The notes under the pieces were generated by a model. The model worked only from the letters and a program-made list of their open reading frames with translations. It made no database searches and was not told the DNA's origin. Of a stretch of 37,103 nt of DNA, positions 18,340-25,983 are shown piece after piece; within the stretch, counting starts at the first letter, position 1, and each line of letters opens with the position of its first letter. The stretch is taken from contig DHKE01000064.1 in NCBI GenBank assembly GCA_002404675.1, positions 1-37,103 of the forward strand. Reading direction: 5' to 3'. The stretch comes from Porphyromonadaceae bacterium UBA4702. GTDB taxonomy: Bacteria; Bacteroidota; Bacteroidia; Bacteroidales; Muribaculaceae. Position numbers and translations under genes: made by a program.

Positions 18340-19260
18340 ATGGCAGACAGAAAACAACTGATGAACAACCCCGGCGCGTTCACCGTCGCTGAAATAGCCG
18401 ATGCCGTGCGTGCTGGCGTAGTCTCTGTTTACGAGCTTAGCAAAAGCGGCAAACTAACGCCGCTGATGCGCCGCCGCATCGAGAATGAGCTGCGCAACCC
18501 AGCTGCCGCACAGCAGTCTGCACCTGCGCCTGTTCCTGACTATACTCCAACACCGGCAGAACCTGTGGTCGCACCCATGCCCGAACAGCCGGCATATCAA
18601 CACCCAGTGACACCGGCACAACCTGTAATGCCGCCGCAGCCAGTACAGCCAGTGCAACCGGTCATGCCACCACAGCCTGTTCAACCAGTACAGCCTGTAC
18701 AGCCGACATACCAGCCGCCGACTATTGCACCTCCGCAACCGGTTGCCCCGGCATACGAAGAGCCAACACCGCCGCCTCCGCTTGTTGCCCAAGAACCGCA
18801 ACCGCAGCAGCCGACATATCCGCAGCAGCCGGTTGTTTCCCCACAGCCGACATACACTGCACAGCCTCCGTTCCCCGAGCCACAGCCGCAGCCGCAAACA
18901 CCGCGCAAACTGCCGAGACTGCTCTCGTTTCAGGGTCGCGAAACACGCACCAACTACTTCCTTATTTCGCTGTGTGCAAGTATATTCTGTTTCATGCTGA
19001 TGGCTGCAATAGCGGCAATTCTCGACACCTACAGAGTGTCCGGTAGACAAATCGCAGTTGCAATCGCATGTGTGATCATCATCTTCTTCCTGTACTGGAT
19101 AGTGTGGGCAGCCGCTGTCAGACGCTGCCATGACATGGGGAAGTCAGGATGGTTTGTGCTGCTTTCATTCGTACCCATTGCGAATATTGTGGTCGGGCTG
19201 ATGCTGCTGTTCGCCAGCGGAGACCCCGGTGAAAACGAATACGGACCTAACCCAAGATAA
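18340..19260 (+). CDS. DUF805 membrane protein with proline-rich stalk and N-terminal helical module
   Basis: Residues 14-51 (FTVAEIADAVRAGVVSVYEL and following) form a small helical module that recurs at the start of the next protein. Residues 52-190 are a Pro/Gln/Val-rich stalk containing repeats such as QPVQPVMPPQPVQPVQP. From about 195 to the end is a DUF805 domain: GRETRTNYF, three transmembrane helices (about 206-229, 238-262, 270-292), RRCHDMGKSGWF between the second and third, and the terminal GENEYGPNP. DUF805 is a widespread inner-membrane domain of unknown function. The stalk would let the N-terminal module reach well away from the membrane, on the cytoplasmic side judging by the lack of a signal peptide. 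It is probably an adaptor that holds a cytoplasmic partner near the membrane. Confidence 0.85.
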   Translation: MADRKQLMNNPGAFTVAEIADAVRAGVVSVYELSKSGKLTPLMRRRIENELRNPAAAQQSAPAPVPDYTPTPAEPVVAPMPEQPAYQHPVTPAQPVMPPQPVQPVQPVMPPQPVQPVQPVQPTYQPPTIAPPQPVAPAYEEPTPPPPLVAQEPQPQQPTYPQQPVVSPQPTYTAQPPFPEPQPQPQTPRKLPRLLSFQGRETRTNYFLISLCASIFCFMLMAAIAAILDTYRVSGRQIAVAIACVIIIFFLYWIVWAAAVRRCHDMGKSGWFVLLSFVPIANIVVGLMLLFASGDPGENEYGPNPR

Positions 19261-19280
19261 CAAAAAACTAACGCCATAAT

Positions 19281-20891
19281 ATGCCAACTAAAGAAGTAAT
19301 AATCGACAACGTAGGCCAATATTCGGCCCAGGAACTGGCTGGATATATCCAGTCAGGGGTCGTGACCTACGATGAACTCTGCCAAGAGCCGGACTTCTCA
19401 GCCAAAGACAGGCAGGAAGTCTTGCGCCTCCTCAACGGTTCTGAAAACGAGGACTGGCAGCGTGCCGTTGCCGCCAACACACAGGACGGCTATGCCGCAT
19501 TCCTCAATGCACACCCCGACAGCATCCACGCCGCCGATGCATACGCCGCAATCGAGAGCCTTAAGCCGCTGCCACCCACTCCGCAGTCCGACTGGGACGC
19601 TGTTGACAAGGAGAGCATCGACTCACTGCAATACTACATCGGCACCCACACTTCTGACGACCCCTATATAGGCGAAGCCCGGCGCATCATAAACGACCTG
19701 CGCCGCGAGGAGTTCCTCGGCTTTGACCTTCAGACTTTCGTCCAGCAAATCAACAACATAAACGCCGACAGAACCATAATCGACCCTGACTTGGAGGTAT
19801 ATGAGCAAACCACGAAATACATCAACAACGGCAAGGTCTCGCACGAAGACCTGCTCGGACTGATAAGCCGTGACAACAACTTTCTCAGCTCATCAACAAT
19901 GAGAAGCCTGATTGACAACGGCTACATCACTTGGGACGACCTTAACAATGCCGGTATTGCCATGCCGTTCATAAAGGCCCTTGCCAAGAATGTCCCCTTG
20001 CAACATTTTGTGCGCCCCTTGCCCCTCGACCGCATCAACAAAGTCTCGACAGAAGTCTACTTCTGGGGCATACCCTCGTCAGGCAAAAGCTGCGCTCTCG
20101 GCGCAATCATGAGCGTTGCAAACAACGGCAAGGTCGCTCGAAGCATGGACAAAGACAATGACTGCCAGGGATATGACTACATGACCCGTCTGTCGCGCCT
20201 GTTCCAGAACAACGGCGAGGTCGGGGCGCTGCCAGCATCAACCGACATTTACTCGACATACGAAATGGGCTTTGACCTCGAAGACAACGACAAGAGAGTC
20301 CACCCGATTACCTGCATTGACCTTGCCGGCGAGCTTATGCTCTGCATGTACAAGCAGGATGCCGGGGAGGACCTTTCAGACGACGAGGTTCAGTCGCTCG
20401 ACACCCTCACGCGAGTACTCAGCGACAACCGCACGGGAAACCGCAAAATTCACTTCTTCGTAATCGAATACGGCGGCGAAAACCGCCTGTACAACAACCT
20501 CGACCAACGGGACTACCTCGAAGCAGCTTTGCGCTACATACAGCGAACCGGCATCTTCAAGAAAGATACCGATGCCGTATACCTGGTGGTCACAAAAGCC
20601 GACAAAACAGGCATGGATTTGACCGACCCCAACATCGGCCTGGAACTGAGCCGGTATGTGGACGAAAACTACAGCAGCTTCTACAACGGCCTTGAACGCA
20701 TCTGCCGTGATTGCGGCATCAACGGCGGCAAAGTCGAGCGCGTCCCTTTCACCCTGGGGCAGGTTTGCTTCAAATACTACTGCCTTTTTGACGAACGCCC
20801 CGCGGCAAATGTGGTCAGCAAACTGCTGTCACGCTCAAAGGGCTTCAAACACGGAAAAGTAACCAAATTTTTTGGAGGATTCAAGAAATGA
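19281..20891 (+). CDS. P-loop GTPase with N-terminal shared module and TPR-like repeats
   Basis: The 536-residue protein begins with the same short helical module as the DUF805 protein (residues 14-51, YSAQELAGYIQSGVVTYDEL). Two TPR-like repeats with key residues W59 and W105 follow (W..A...YAAFLNAHPDS pattern). Two further module-like stretches occur at INNGKVSHEDLL and IDNGYITWDDLN. The NTPase domain starts near 255: Walker A GIPSSGKS (G263-S270), DLAGE (D347-E351) as G3, and TKAD (T438-D441) as G4, which together suggest GTP rather than ATP. The protein seems cytoplasmic. It resembles GTPases in bacterial conflict and signalling systems, but I cannot assign a named family. The stop overlaps the next start by 4 nt (ATGA). 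Confidence 0.8.
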   Translation: MPTKEVIIDNVGQYSAQELAGYIQSGVVTYDELCQEPDFSAKDRQEVLRLLNGSENEDWQRAVAANTQDGYAAFLNAHPDSIHAADAYAAIESLKPLPPTPQSDWDAVDKESIDSLQYYIGTHTSDDPYIGEARRIINDLRREEFLGFDLQTFVQQINNINADRTIIDPDLEVYEQTTKYINNGKVSHEDLLGLISRDNNFLSSSTMRSLIDNGYITWDDLNNAGIAMPFIKALAKNVPLQHFVRPLPLDRINKVSTEVYFWGIPSSGKSCALGAIMSVANNGKVARSMDKDNDCQGYDYMTRLSRLFQNNGEVGALPASTDIYSTYEMGFDLEDNDKRVHPITCIDLAGELMLCMYKQDAGEDLSDDEVQSLDTLTRVLSDNRTGNRKIHFFVIEYGGENRLYNNLDQRDYLEAALRYIQRTGIFKKDTDAVYLVVTKADKTGMDLTDPNIGLELSRYVDENYSSFYNGLERICRDCGINGGKVERVPFTLGQVCFKYYCLFDERPAANVVSKLLSRSKGFKHGKVTKFFGGFKK

Positions 20892-22687
20892 ACAAGATAG
20901 GACTAACGATAAGACGATACAAAGACGGTCCAATGGATCTCACAGACCCCATCAACCCTGGAGATTGGACCAAGAAAGTCGTTGACATACGCGCCACGCT
21001 CAACCTGTATGCCAACAGCGACATGAGCCGCTTCGCCACTTTCATGAGCTTTGGAGAGACCGGCACATACATCACAATCGCACGCCTGATAGGCGGTCGC
21101 GGCGGTGAAAACGTAGCCGCTTGGCTCTTCATACCCAACACAATAACTGTTGACGGCAAACAGGTCGTCGCACTCGTAAATGCTGTCAAGGGAGAACTCC
21201 TCAAGTCCCAAATCGACAAGAATGCCATCAGCAAATGGTTCTCATCCGAATATCCGGAAACGCAGTTCGCGAAGTTCCTCCCCTCAAAGCAGATGGGTAC
21301 AAATGCACCGACTGCGAAACGGACATACGGCACAGCAGCCGACACACCCTCGCTGGAGCAGCTCGTAGGCGAAAACCGCTACCAGCCCTATTACGCAGAG
21401 TATGCCGCAATCCTCCTGACCGGCGCGGACAGTCTGCCGCTTGACCCTACAGCCTCGGCAAGCGTCAAAGACCTCACGAAACAGCCTCTGAAAGAGTACG
21501 GCACGCTGCTGCCGCCAGTCCAAGGCTCGCTCCCTGCGGGCGCAAAAGCCTACATAAACAGCAGAGAGTTCGCCATGCCAATGATGCTCGAAAAAGGCAC
21601 AGTCATGATGATCAACCTGACACGTCTGGGCTACGAAGACTGCATGGATTCAATCAGGCTGTCCGAAAAATGCAAGCAGTACCAGCCGGCCGGGCTGAAA
21701 TGGCGCAAGATAATCGACCCGAAAAATATCCGCGTTGTTGACGATATGGGCATCCCCATGAAAAATGCACAGATAACTATCAACGGCGGCGGAATAAACG
21801 CTCGCGTTGCCGTCCCCGAAGAACAGCTCTCGCAAGTCCACGTCACCGTGAAGTGCAACGGCTACAAACAAGCCGATGCAAATCCCTACTATGACCTGAC
21901 AAGAGGATCCGCCACAGTTTGCATGAAACGCACGGCTCCGCCGACACGAGGCAATGGCGGGTATACAGGACGCGAATTAGATGAAGCCCGCAAAACAGGC
22001 TTCAAACAGGGACGCAAAAGCGGGCTGTTCACTGGCATTCTCTCCACAATCGCGGTCTTCGCCCTTGCCGCCGGTGCATATTTTGCAATCCACTCTATTT
22101 GGGGTGAAAAAGAATCCCCAAACCAAGATACCCTCGCCCAAGCGGAAGATGTCAACGAGACTCCAGACGAGGAAACAAAGCCTGAGGCCGATGCAGCCGC
22201 AAACGACAGCATCGCCGCCTTCAACTACTTGAAAAAGTGCAACGGCAATCTCAACAAAGACGAGATGGAAAGAATCAAGTATCTCGAAGGCCTGTGGGAT
22301 GACCTCAACAGTTTCAACCTCGACAGAGTCTCTGATGAATGGGCTAAAAAACTCGGCAACAGGGATATCAAAGAATTCGACAAGATAGTCACTCATGCAA
22401 ATGAGTGCATCCGAAAGGGTTTGCTCAACAAAGCCAAACAGAAAAACGGTGGTAGTTACAATAAAACCGATGATCCGAACATCTCCGTGCAAAACTACAT
22501 CAACTGGATCAACGATGGCTGCAAAAAACAGAACCAGACACAACCTGCAAAGAACGCAGGAAGCAACGTAAATAGGCATTCAAGTAGCAACAGCCACTCT
22601 GGAAGAAGCAATAAAAACCGGCCTACCAACGGGAGCAACTCAAGCAGTAACGCACAAAGGCGAGGCAGCGGAAACATAGACGTATAA
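20888..22687 (+). CDS. Single-pass membrane protein coupled to the GTPase; unknown family
   Basis: This 599-residue protein overlaps the GTPase gene by 4 nt, so the two are likely partners. Residues 1-375 have no signal peptide and appear globular and cytoplasmic. Within them, NIRVVDDMGIPMKNAQITIN to about residue 340 looks like a PEGA or carboxypeptidase-regulatory-like beta-sandwich. A transmembrane helix at about 379-401 (LFTGILSTIAVFALAAGAYF) follows a basic stretch (KTGFKQGRKSG), which predicts N-in/C-out. The periplasmic part starts acidic (EDVNETPDEETKPEAD), has a short helical region at about 445-545 and ends in a Ser/Asn-rich tail. The first 120 residues vaguely recall domains found beside GTPases in conflict systems; I do not trust this enough to name it. 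Base composition falls in the 3' part of the gene. Confidence 0.75.
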   Translation: MNKIGLTIRRYKDGPMDLTDPINPGDWTKKVVDIRATLNLYANSDMSRFATFMSFGETGTYITIARLIGGRGGENVAAWLFIPNTITVDGKQVVALVNAVKGELLKSQIDKNAISKWFSSEYPETQFAKFLPSKQMGTNAPTAKRTYGTAADTPSLEQLVGENRYQPYYAEYAAILLTGADSLPLDPTASASVKDLTKQPLKEYGTLLPPVQGSLPAGAKAYINSREFAMPMMLEKGTVMMINLTRLGYEDCMDSIRLSEKCKQYQPAGLKWRKIIDPKNIRVVDDMGIPMKNAQITINGGGINARVAVPEEQLSQVHVTVKCNGYKQADANPYYDLTRGSATVCMKRTAPPTRGNGGYTGRELDEARKTGFKQGRKSGLFTGILSTIAVFALAAGAYFAIHSIWGEKESPNQDTLAQAEDVNETPDEETKPEADAAANDSIAAFNYLKKCNGNLNKDEMERIKYLEGLWDDLNSFNLDRVSDEWAKKLGNRDIKEFDKIVTHANECIRKGLLNKAKQKNGGSYNKTDDPNISVQNYINWINDGCKKQNQTQPAKNAGSNVNRHSSSNSHSGRSNKNRPTNGSNSSSNAQRRGSGNIDV

Positions 22688-22694
22688 CAAGACA

Positions 22695-23582
22695 ATGAAA
22701 ACTCCAATAAAAATACTATTGCTGGTACTGTTCTCGGTGGGAGCAGTAGCAGGAGTGCTGCTATTCGCAAAAGCTATGGCAGCACCTCCATCAAACATCA
22801 AAACTGTTGACCAATTCTCAGCAGCTATCAATGCTGATGTGCAGAAACTTGACTCAGTCGCAGGTTTCACGCAAAGCCATGATATGTATGTCGTCCTCGA
22901 TGACAAGGTAAAGCGTTTCCGCACAGAGGATGTAATCGACAATGCAGCCGCCGACGAGTGCCGCAAAAAGATTGATGCAAGCTATGGCGGACACCTGAAA
23001 GACCACGGTTTCAGTATACTGAACAGTTCCAACTGGACTGGTGAACAGCTTGGTGCGGTTATCGGCTACGCCGATGCTTTGTCTGCAGACAGACTGTCTG
23101 ACGGCAAACACGCTATTACCGACGAACTTGCTGCCTCATTCGCTGAACTGCATACAGTTCAGAACAACTACAAAGCCGCCCTTCAGGCATCTCGCAACAC
23201 AGGGTACGTCAACATATCAGATGCGAAAGCAAAAATTGCGAGGGCAAACGAGTTCAAGAACAAGCAGTATCTGAAGAACAATTCCGCGCTCATCGCAGCA
23301 CTTAATGCCGTCCCAGGAAAGATTGCCGCCTCGCACTACAACCATGTAAACGCTGTCGTGAGCAGCCTCGGAGGGTATCGAAGCGTGTCATACGACCATT
23401 ACGTGGGTGTGTTGATGCCGCGAGCTAACAATGCCATCAAAGAGTATAAGAACGCAGGCATTTACAGCGGAAGCAAAAAGAGCATCGCTCCTGTTGAAGC
23501 CCGGGCTAACAGCCTTGTGGAAGCGGCTATGAGCTATTATGAATATGACTCCTCAGACGACTCTGACTATTTCTACTACTAA
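22695..23582 (+). CDS. N-terminally anchored helical periplasmic protein, unknown function
   Basis: The 295-residue protein has an N-terminal hydrophobic segment (residues 5-29) with no clear signal-peptidase site and no lipobox cysteine, so it is either a signal anchor or a cleaved signal ending at AMA-A. The rest is predicted mostly helical (LAASFAELHTVQNNYKAALQ, AKIARANEFKNKQYL). It ends in an acidic, tyrosine-rich tail (YYEYDSSDDSDYFYY). I recognise no family. The next gene starts 15 nt downstream. Its base composition is less GC-rich than that of the first genes in the operon. A periplasmic structural or adaptor role is a guess from its location. Confidence 0.7.
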   Translation: MKTPIKILLLVLFSVGAVAGVLLFAKAMAAPPSNIKTVDQFSAAINADVQKLDSVAGFTQSHDMYVVLDDKVKRFRTEDVIDNAAADECRKKIDASYGGHLKDHGFSILNSSNWTGEQLGAVIGYADALSADRLSDGKHAITDELAASFAELHTVQNNYKAALQASRNTGYVNISDAKAKIARANEFKNKQYLKNNSALIAALNAVPGKIAASHYNHVNAVVSSLGGYRSVSYDHYVGVLMPRANNAIKEYKNAGIYSGSKKSIAPVEARANSLVEAAMSYYEYDSSDDSDYFYY

Positions 23583-23597
23583 AATACAGACTAAACC

Positions 23598-24311
23598 ATG
23601 AACAAATTTTTCAAATTAATGGCCGCTGCGGTGATTGCGCTGATGCCCGCAGCGGCGGTAGCGCAGGACAACAACGTGACCCTCGATCCGAGTACGGAAC
23701 AAGAAGCAAAAGAGCCTGAAGCACTGCCCGACAGCATCATCGACAATGCAGGAAAAATCAGCACTTTGGAGAAGGAGAAAGAAGAGTTGGAAAAACAACT
23801 CCGAAACGCCAAAGAACAAAACGACCGGGCGTTGAAAGCATCGAGAGACAGCATTTTCACAATGCAAATAGAGTTGGTGAAAATGGCATCCAACTTCTTG
23901 TTTGTGCCATACGACAAGTATGCAATCGAAAAAATAGCAATACCCGCGTATGAGCATTCAAAGGGAACACCTATGTACGAAAAGAATAATATACGGTTGA
24001 AATGTCTGCAAGAGTATCGCAATGATATTCAATCGTTGGTTGATTTCATGAAACAGCTAAAGAAAACAATGTTTAATGGTTTGGATGGTGCACGGACCAA
24101 AGCAAAACAAAAAATACCCGAATTGGAGGCACTGGAAGTCTACAAGCGTTATGATGCTTATCGAAAGCAGTACGACGACACAGGAATGTTTCTTTGGAAG
24201 AAGATGTCATCAATACGCAGCACCCTCAATAGAACAGACAAAAATGCATATTCGGATTTTAAAAATATACAACAAGAGTTGGAAGAACTGCTAAAAGATC
24301 AATGGTTATGA
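23598..24311 (+). CDS. Secreted coiled-coil protein, unknown function
   Basis: The 237-residue protein has a clean signal peptide (MNKFFKLMAAAVIALMPAAA, cleavage after AVA). A coiled coil follows at about residues 48-80 (ISTLEKEKEELEKQLRNAKE), then a helical domain with no recognised motif. It is predicted periplasmic. Its last 10 nt overlap the start of the next gene. The composition is AT-richer than the first half of the operon. Coiled-coil periplasmic proteins often bridge or space components of envelope complexes, which would fit its place between inner-membrane and outer-membrane partners. Confidence 0.75.
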   Translation: MNKFFKLMAAAVIALMPAAAVAQDNNVTLDPSTEQEAKEPEALPDSIIDNAGKISTLEKEKEELEKQLRNAKEQNDRALKASRDSIFTMQIELVKMASNFLFVPYDKYAIEKIAIPAYEHSKGTPMYEKNNIRLKCLQEYRNDIQSLVDFMKQLKKTMFNGLDGARTKAKQKIPELEALEVYKRYDAYRKQYDDTGMFLWKKMSSIRSTLNRTDKNAYSDFKNIQQELEELLKDQWL

Positions 24312-25816
24312 GACGTAGCGTATTTATAATGGCTCTGCTGGCAGCAATGGTGATGCTGCTCCCTAATTACGCAGAAGCAGACTTGTTCCAAACAGCGAAA
24401 AAAGCCAAGGCAAAGAATGCGGAAAAACGCCGTCAGGAACAGGCCGCGTGGGAAATGTTGGATATGCATGACAAAGAAGACATTCAGGCGTTTCTCACGA
24501 AGTTCCCCAAAAGCTCGCACAGGGATGAGGCCAAAGGGTATATCACGGAAATAGACCTGTGGGACAATGCCTGCTCCAAGAATACCATTGAGGCATACCA
24601 GAACTACCTCAACACTACACAGTTAAACTGGCATTCACTCGACGCATCTGAGAATATAACATATTTGCAGAAAGCTCGTGACAAAGCGGCATGGGACAAG
24701 GTGACAGATGTCGGCACTATCGAGGCATACGTGAATTTCATAGCAGACAACCCAGAATCTCCGTATGTGGAGGATGCACAAACCGCCCTGGCACAGCTCA
24801 AACAAGACGCGGCATGGACTGCTGCGTTGAATAGCGGCAACCTTGCCGACTATGAGAAGTTCGTGAGCGAGTTCCCGGAAGCAGAGCAAAAGGAAGAAGC
24901 TGAAAAGAAGATACACGAGCTCAAAGGGCAAGTGTATTACAGTGTGGGCAAGTTGAATGAGGCCTATGAAGAGTTCAGCAAAGCAGGACGTGACAGCCTG
25001 ACACCAGCAAATTACGCAGCTTTTGTTGAGTGCAAGGAATACTCCGAATTTTCTGCTCTCAACATATATTGCAGCGAAGATTCTCTTAATTGGTTCATAA
25101 AAGGACATCCAAACAGCAAATATATACCCCAAGTGCAGAACTATCTCGCAATCGTCAAAGCTCGTAACTTGAGCGACTACGCATCCGAATACAGCTATGA
25201 TGAAGTTCGCGCCCTTGCCACCGACGAAAAGACAAGACAAACTGTGGAAGGCTACATCACAGCCAACCGCAATGCGCAAAAGGAACGTGAACGAGAGCGT
25301 CGCCGTTGGCGTCGCGAGGAGAACGGTGGTCTCGTCAATATGGGTCTGCAATTCCTCGATTTCGGGTGGAACGGCAAGACTGATGATGACGTGGTGATGA
25401 ACTACAACTTAGGCCTGTACCTGCGTATCGGCAATTATGCCGACTGGGTGCAGTTTGTAGTGGGCGTAGAACCAGGCATGCTAATGTACTATAAGTATTT
25501 CTCACGCGACTATTCAGACAAGATGACACAAAAGTTTCACATGCCGGTATCAGCTCATCTGAAACTTAACCTGTTCAAAATGGGAGAATCTTCACGCTTC
25601 TTCGTGTTCGGCAAGTACCAGTACAACGCAGTCCGCGCTGAGGATGCGGAAGCAAAACAGGCTTGGAGCGCAGGCTTCGGCTTCTCGTGGAAGCACTTCG
25701 ACTGGTCGCTCTATTACCGTCAGGATATGGGCAAACCAGAGAGTTCCGGAGGTTGCACGAGTGACAGCCGTCAGCATTTCTTCGGGACGACAATGACAGT
25801 TTACTGGAAACTGTAA
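24302..25816 (+). CDS. TPR-like repeat protein with C-terminal outer-membrane beta-barrel
   Basis: The ATG at 24302 or the one at 24308 starts a signal peptide (MRRSVFIMALLAAMVMLLPN, cleavage near AEA-D). Residues about 45-215 hold four TPR-like repeats anchored by W50, W87, W131 and W172 (AAWDKV..., IEAYVNFIADNPESPYVEDA). The same repeat style appears in the operon's second GTPase. A highly basic linker (RERERRRWRREE, about 328-340) leads to a C-terminal domain of about 165 residues made of alternating aromatic strands and ending TVYWKL, as expected for a small outer-membrane barrel. The repeats would therefore lie in the periplasm. It closes the operon and is followed by a strong terminator. 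It may be the outer-membrane anchor of the complex. Confidence 0.8.
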   Translation: MVMRRSVFIMALLAAMVMLLPNYAEADLFQTAKKAKAKNAEKRRQEQAAWEMLDMHDKEDIQAFLTKFPKSSHRDEAKGYITEIDLWDNACSKNTIEAYQNYLNTTQLNWHSLDASENITYLQKARDKAAWDKVTDVGTIEAYVNFIADNPESPYVEDAQTALAQLKQDAAWTAALNSGNLADYEKFVSEFPEAEQKEEAEKKIHELKGQVYYSVGKLNEAYEEFSKAGRDSLTPANYAAFVECKEYSEFSALNIYCSEDSLNWFIKGHPNSKYIPQVQNYLAIVKARNLSDYASEYSYDEVRALATDEKTRQTVEGYITANRNAQKERERERRRWRREENGGLVNMGLQFLDFGWNGKTDDDVVMNYNLGLYLRIGNYADWVQFVVGVEPGMLMYYKYFSRDYSDKMTQKFHMPVSAHLKLNLFKMGESSRFFVFGKYQYNAVRAEDAEAKQAWSAGFGFSWKHFDWSLYYRQDMGKPESSGGCTSDSRQHFFGTTMTVYWKL

Positions 25817-25842
25817 GCGTGCAACACAACCGACATTATCCG

Positions 25843-25870
25843 GAGGGGAGGGCGAGGAAGTCCTCCCCTC
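25843..25870 (+). terminator. Terminator of the ten-gene operon
   Basis: A perfect 9-bp stem GAGGGGAGG with CCTCCCCTC encloses a 10-nt loop and is followed by TTTT. It lies 26 nt after the last gene and is the only convincing terminator after 8567, supporting a single transcriptional unit. Confidence 0.85.
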
Positions 25871-25950
25871 TTTTATGCAAGCGGGGCGCGTGCAGTGTTG
25901 CATCCTCACGAAATTTTGCCCTGCCGGCACGCGGCTCGGATTATTATTGC

Positions 25951-25958
25951 TAACTTTG
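25951..25958 (+). promoter_or_regulatory. -7 box of the glycosyltransferase promoter
   Basis: TAACTTTG, a full Bacteroidetes -7 match, lies 25 nt upstream of the ATG. No clear TTTG is found at the expected distance upstream. Confidence 0.45.
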
Positions 25959-25983
25959 CGGCTGATACTTACACATCGCGCCT

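Noticed and set aside
8567..25816. Type VI or type IX secretion system locus
   Set aside because: None of the core components (sheath, Hcp, VgrG, PorL/M/N, SprA) is recognisable; the only similarity is the multi-layer location of the proteins.
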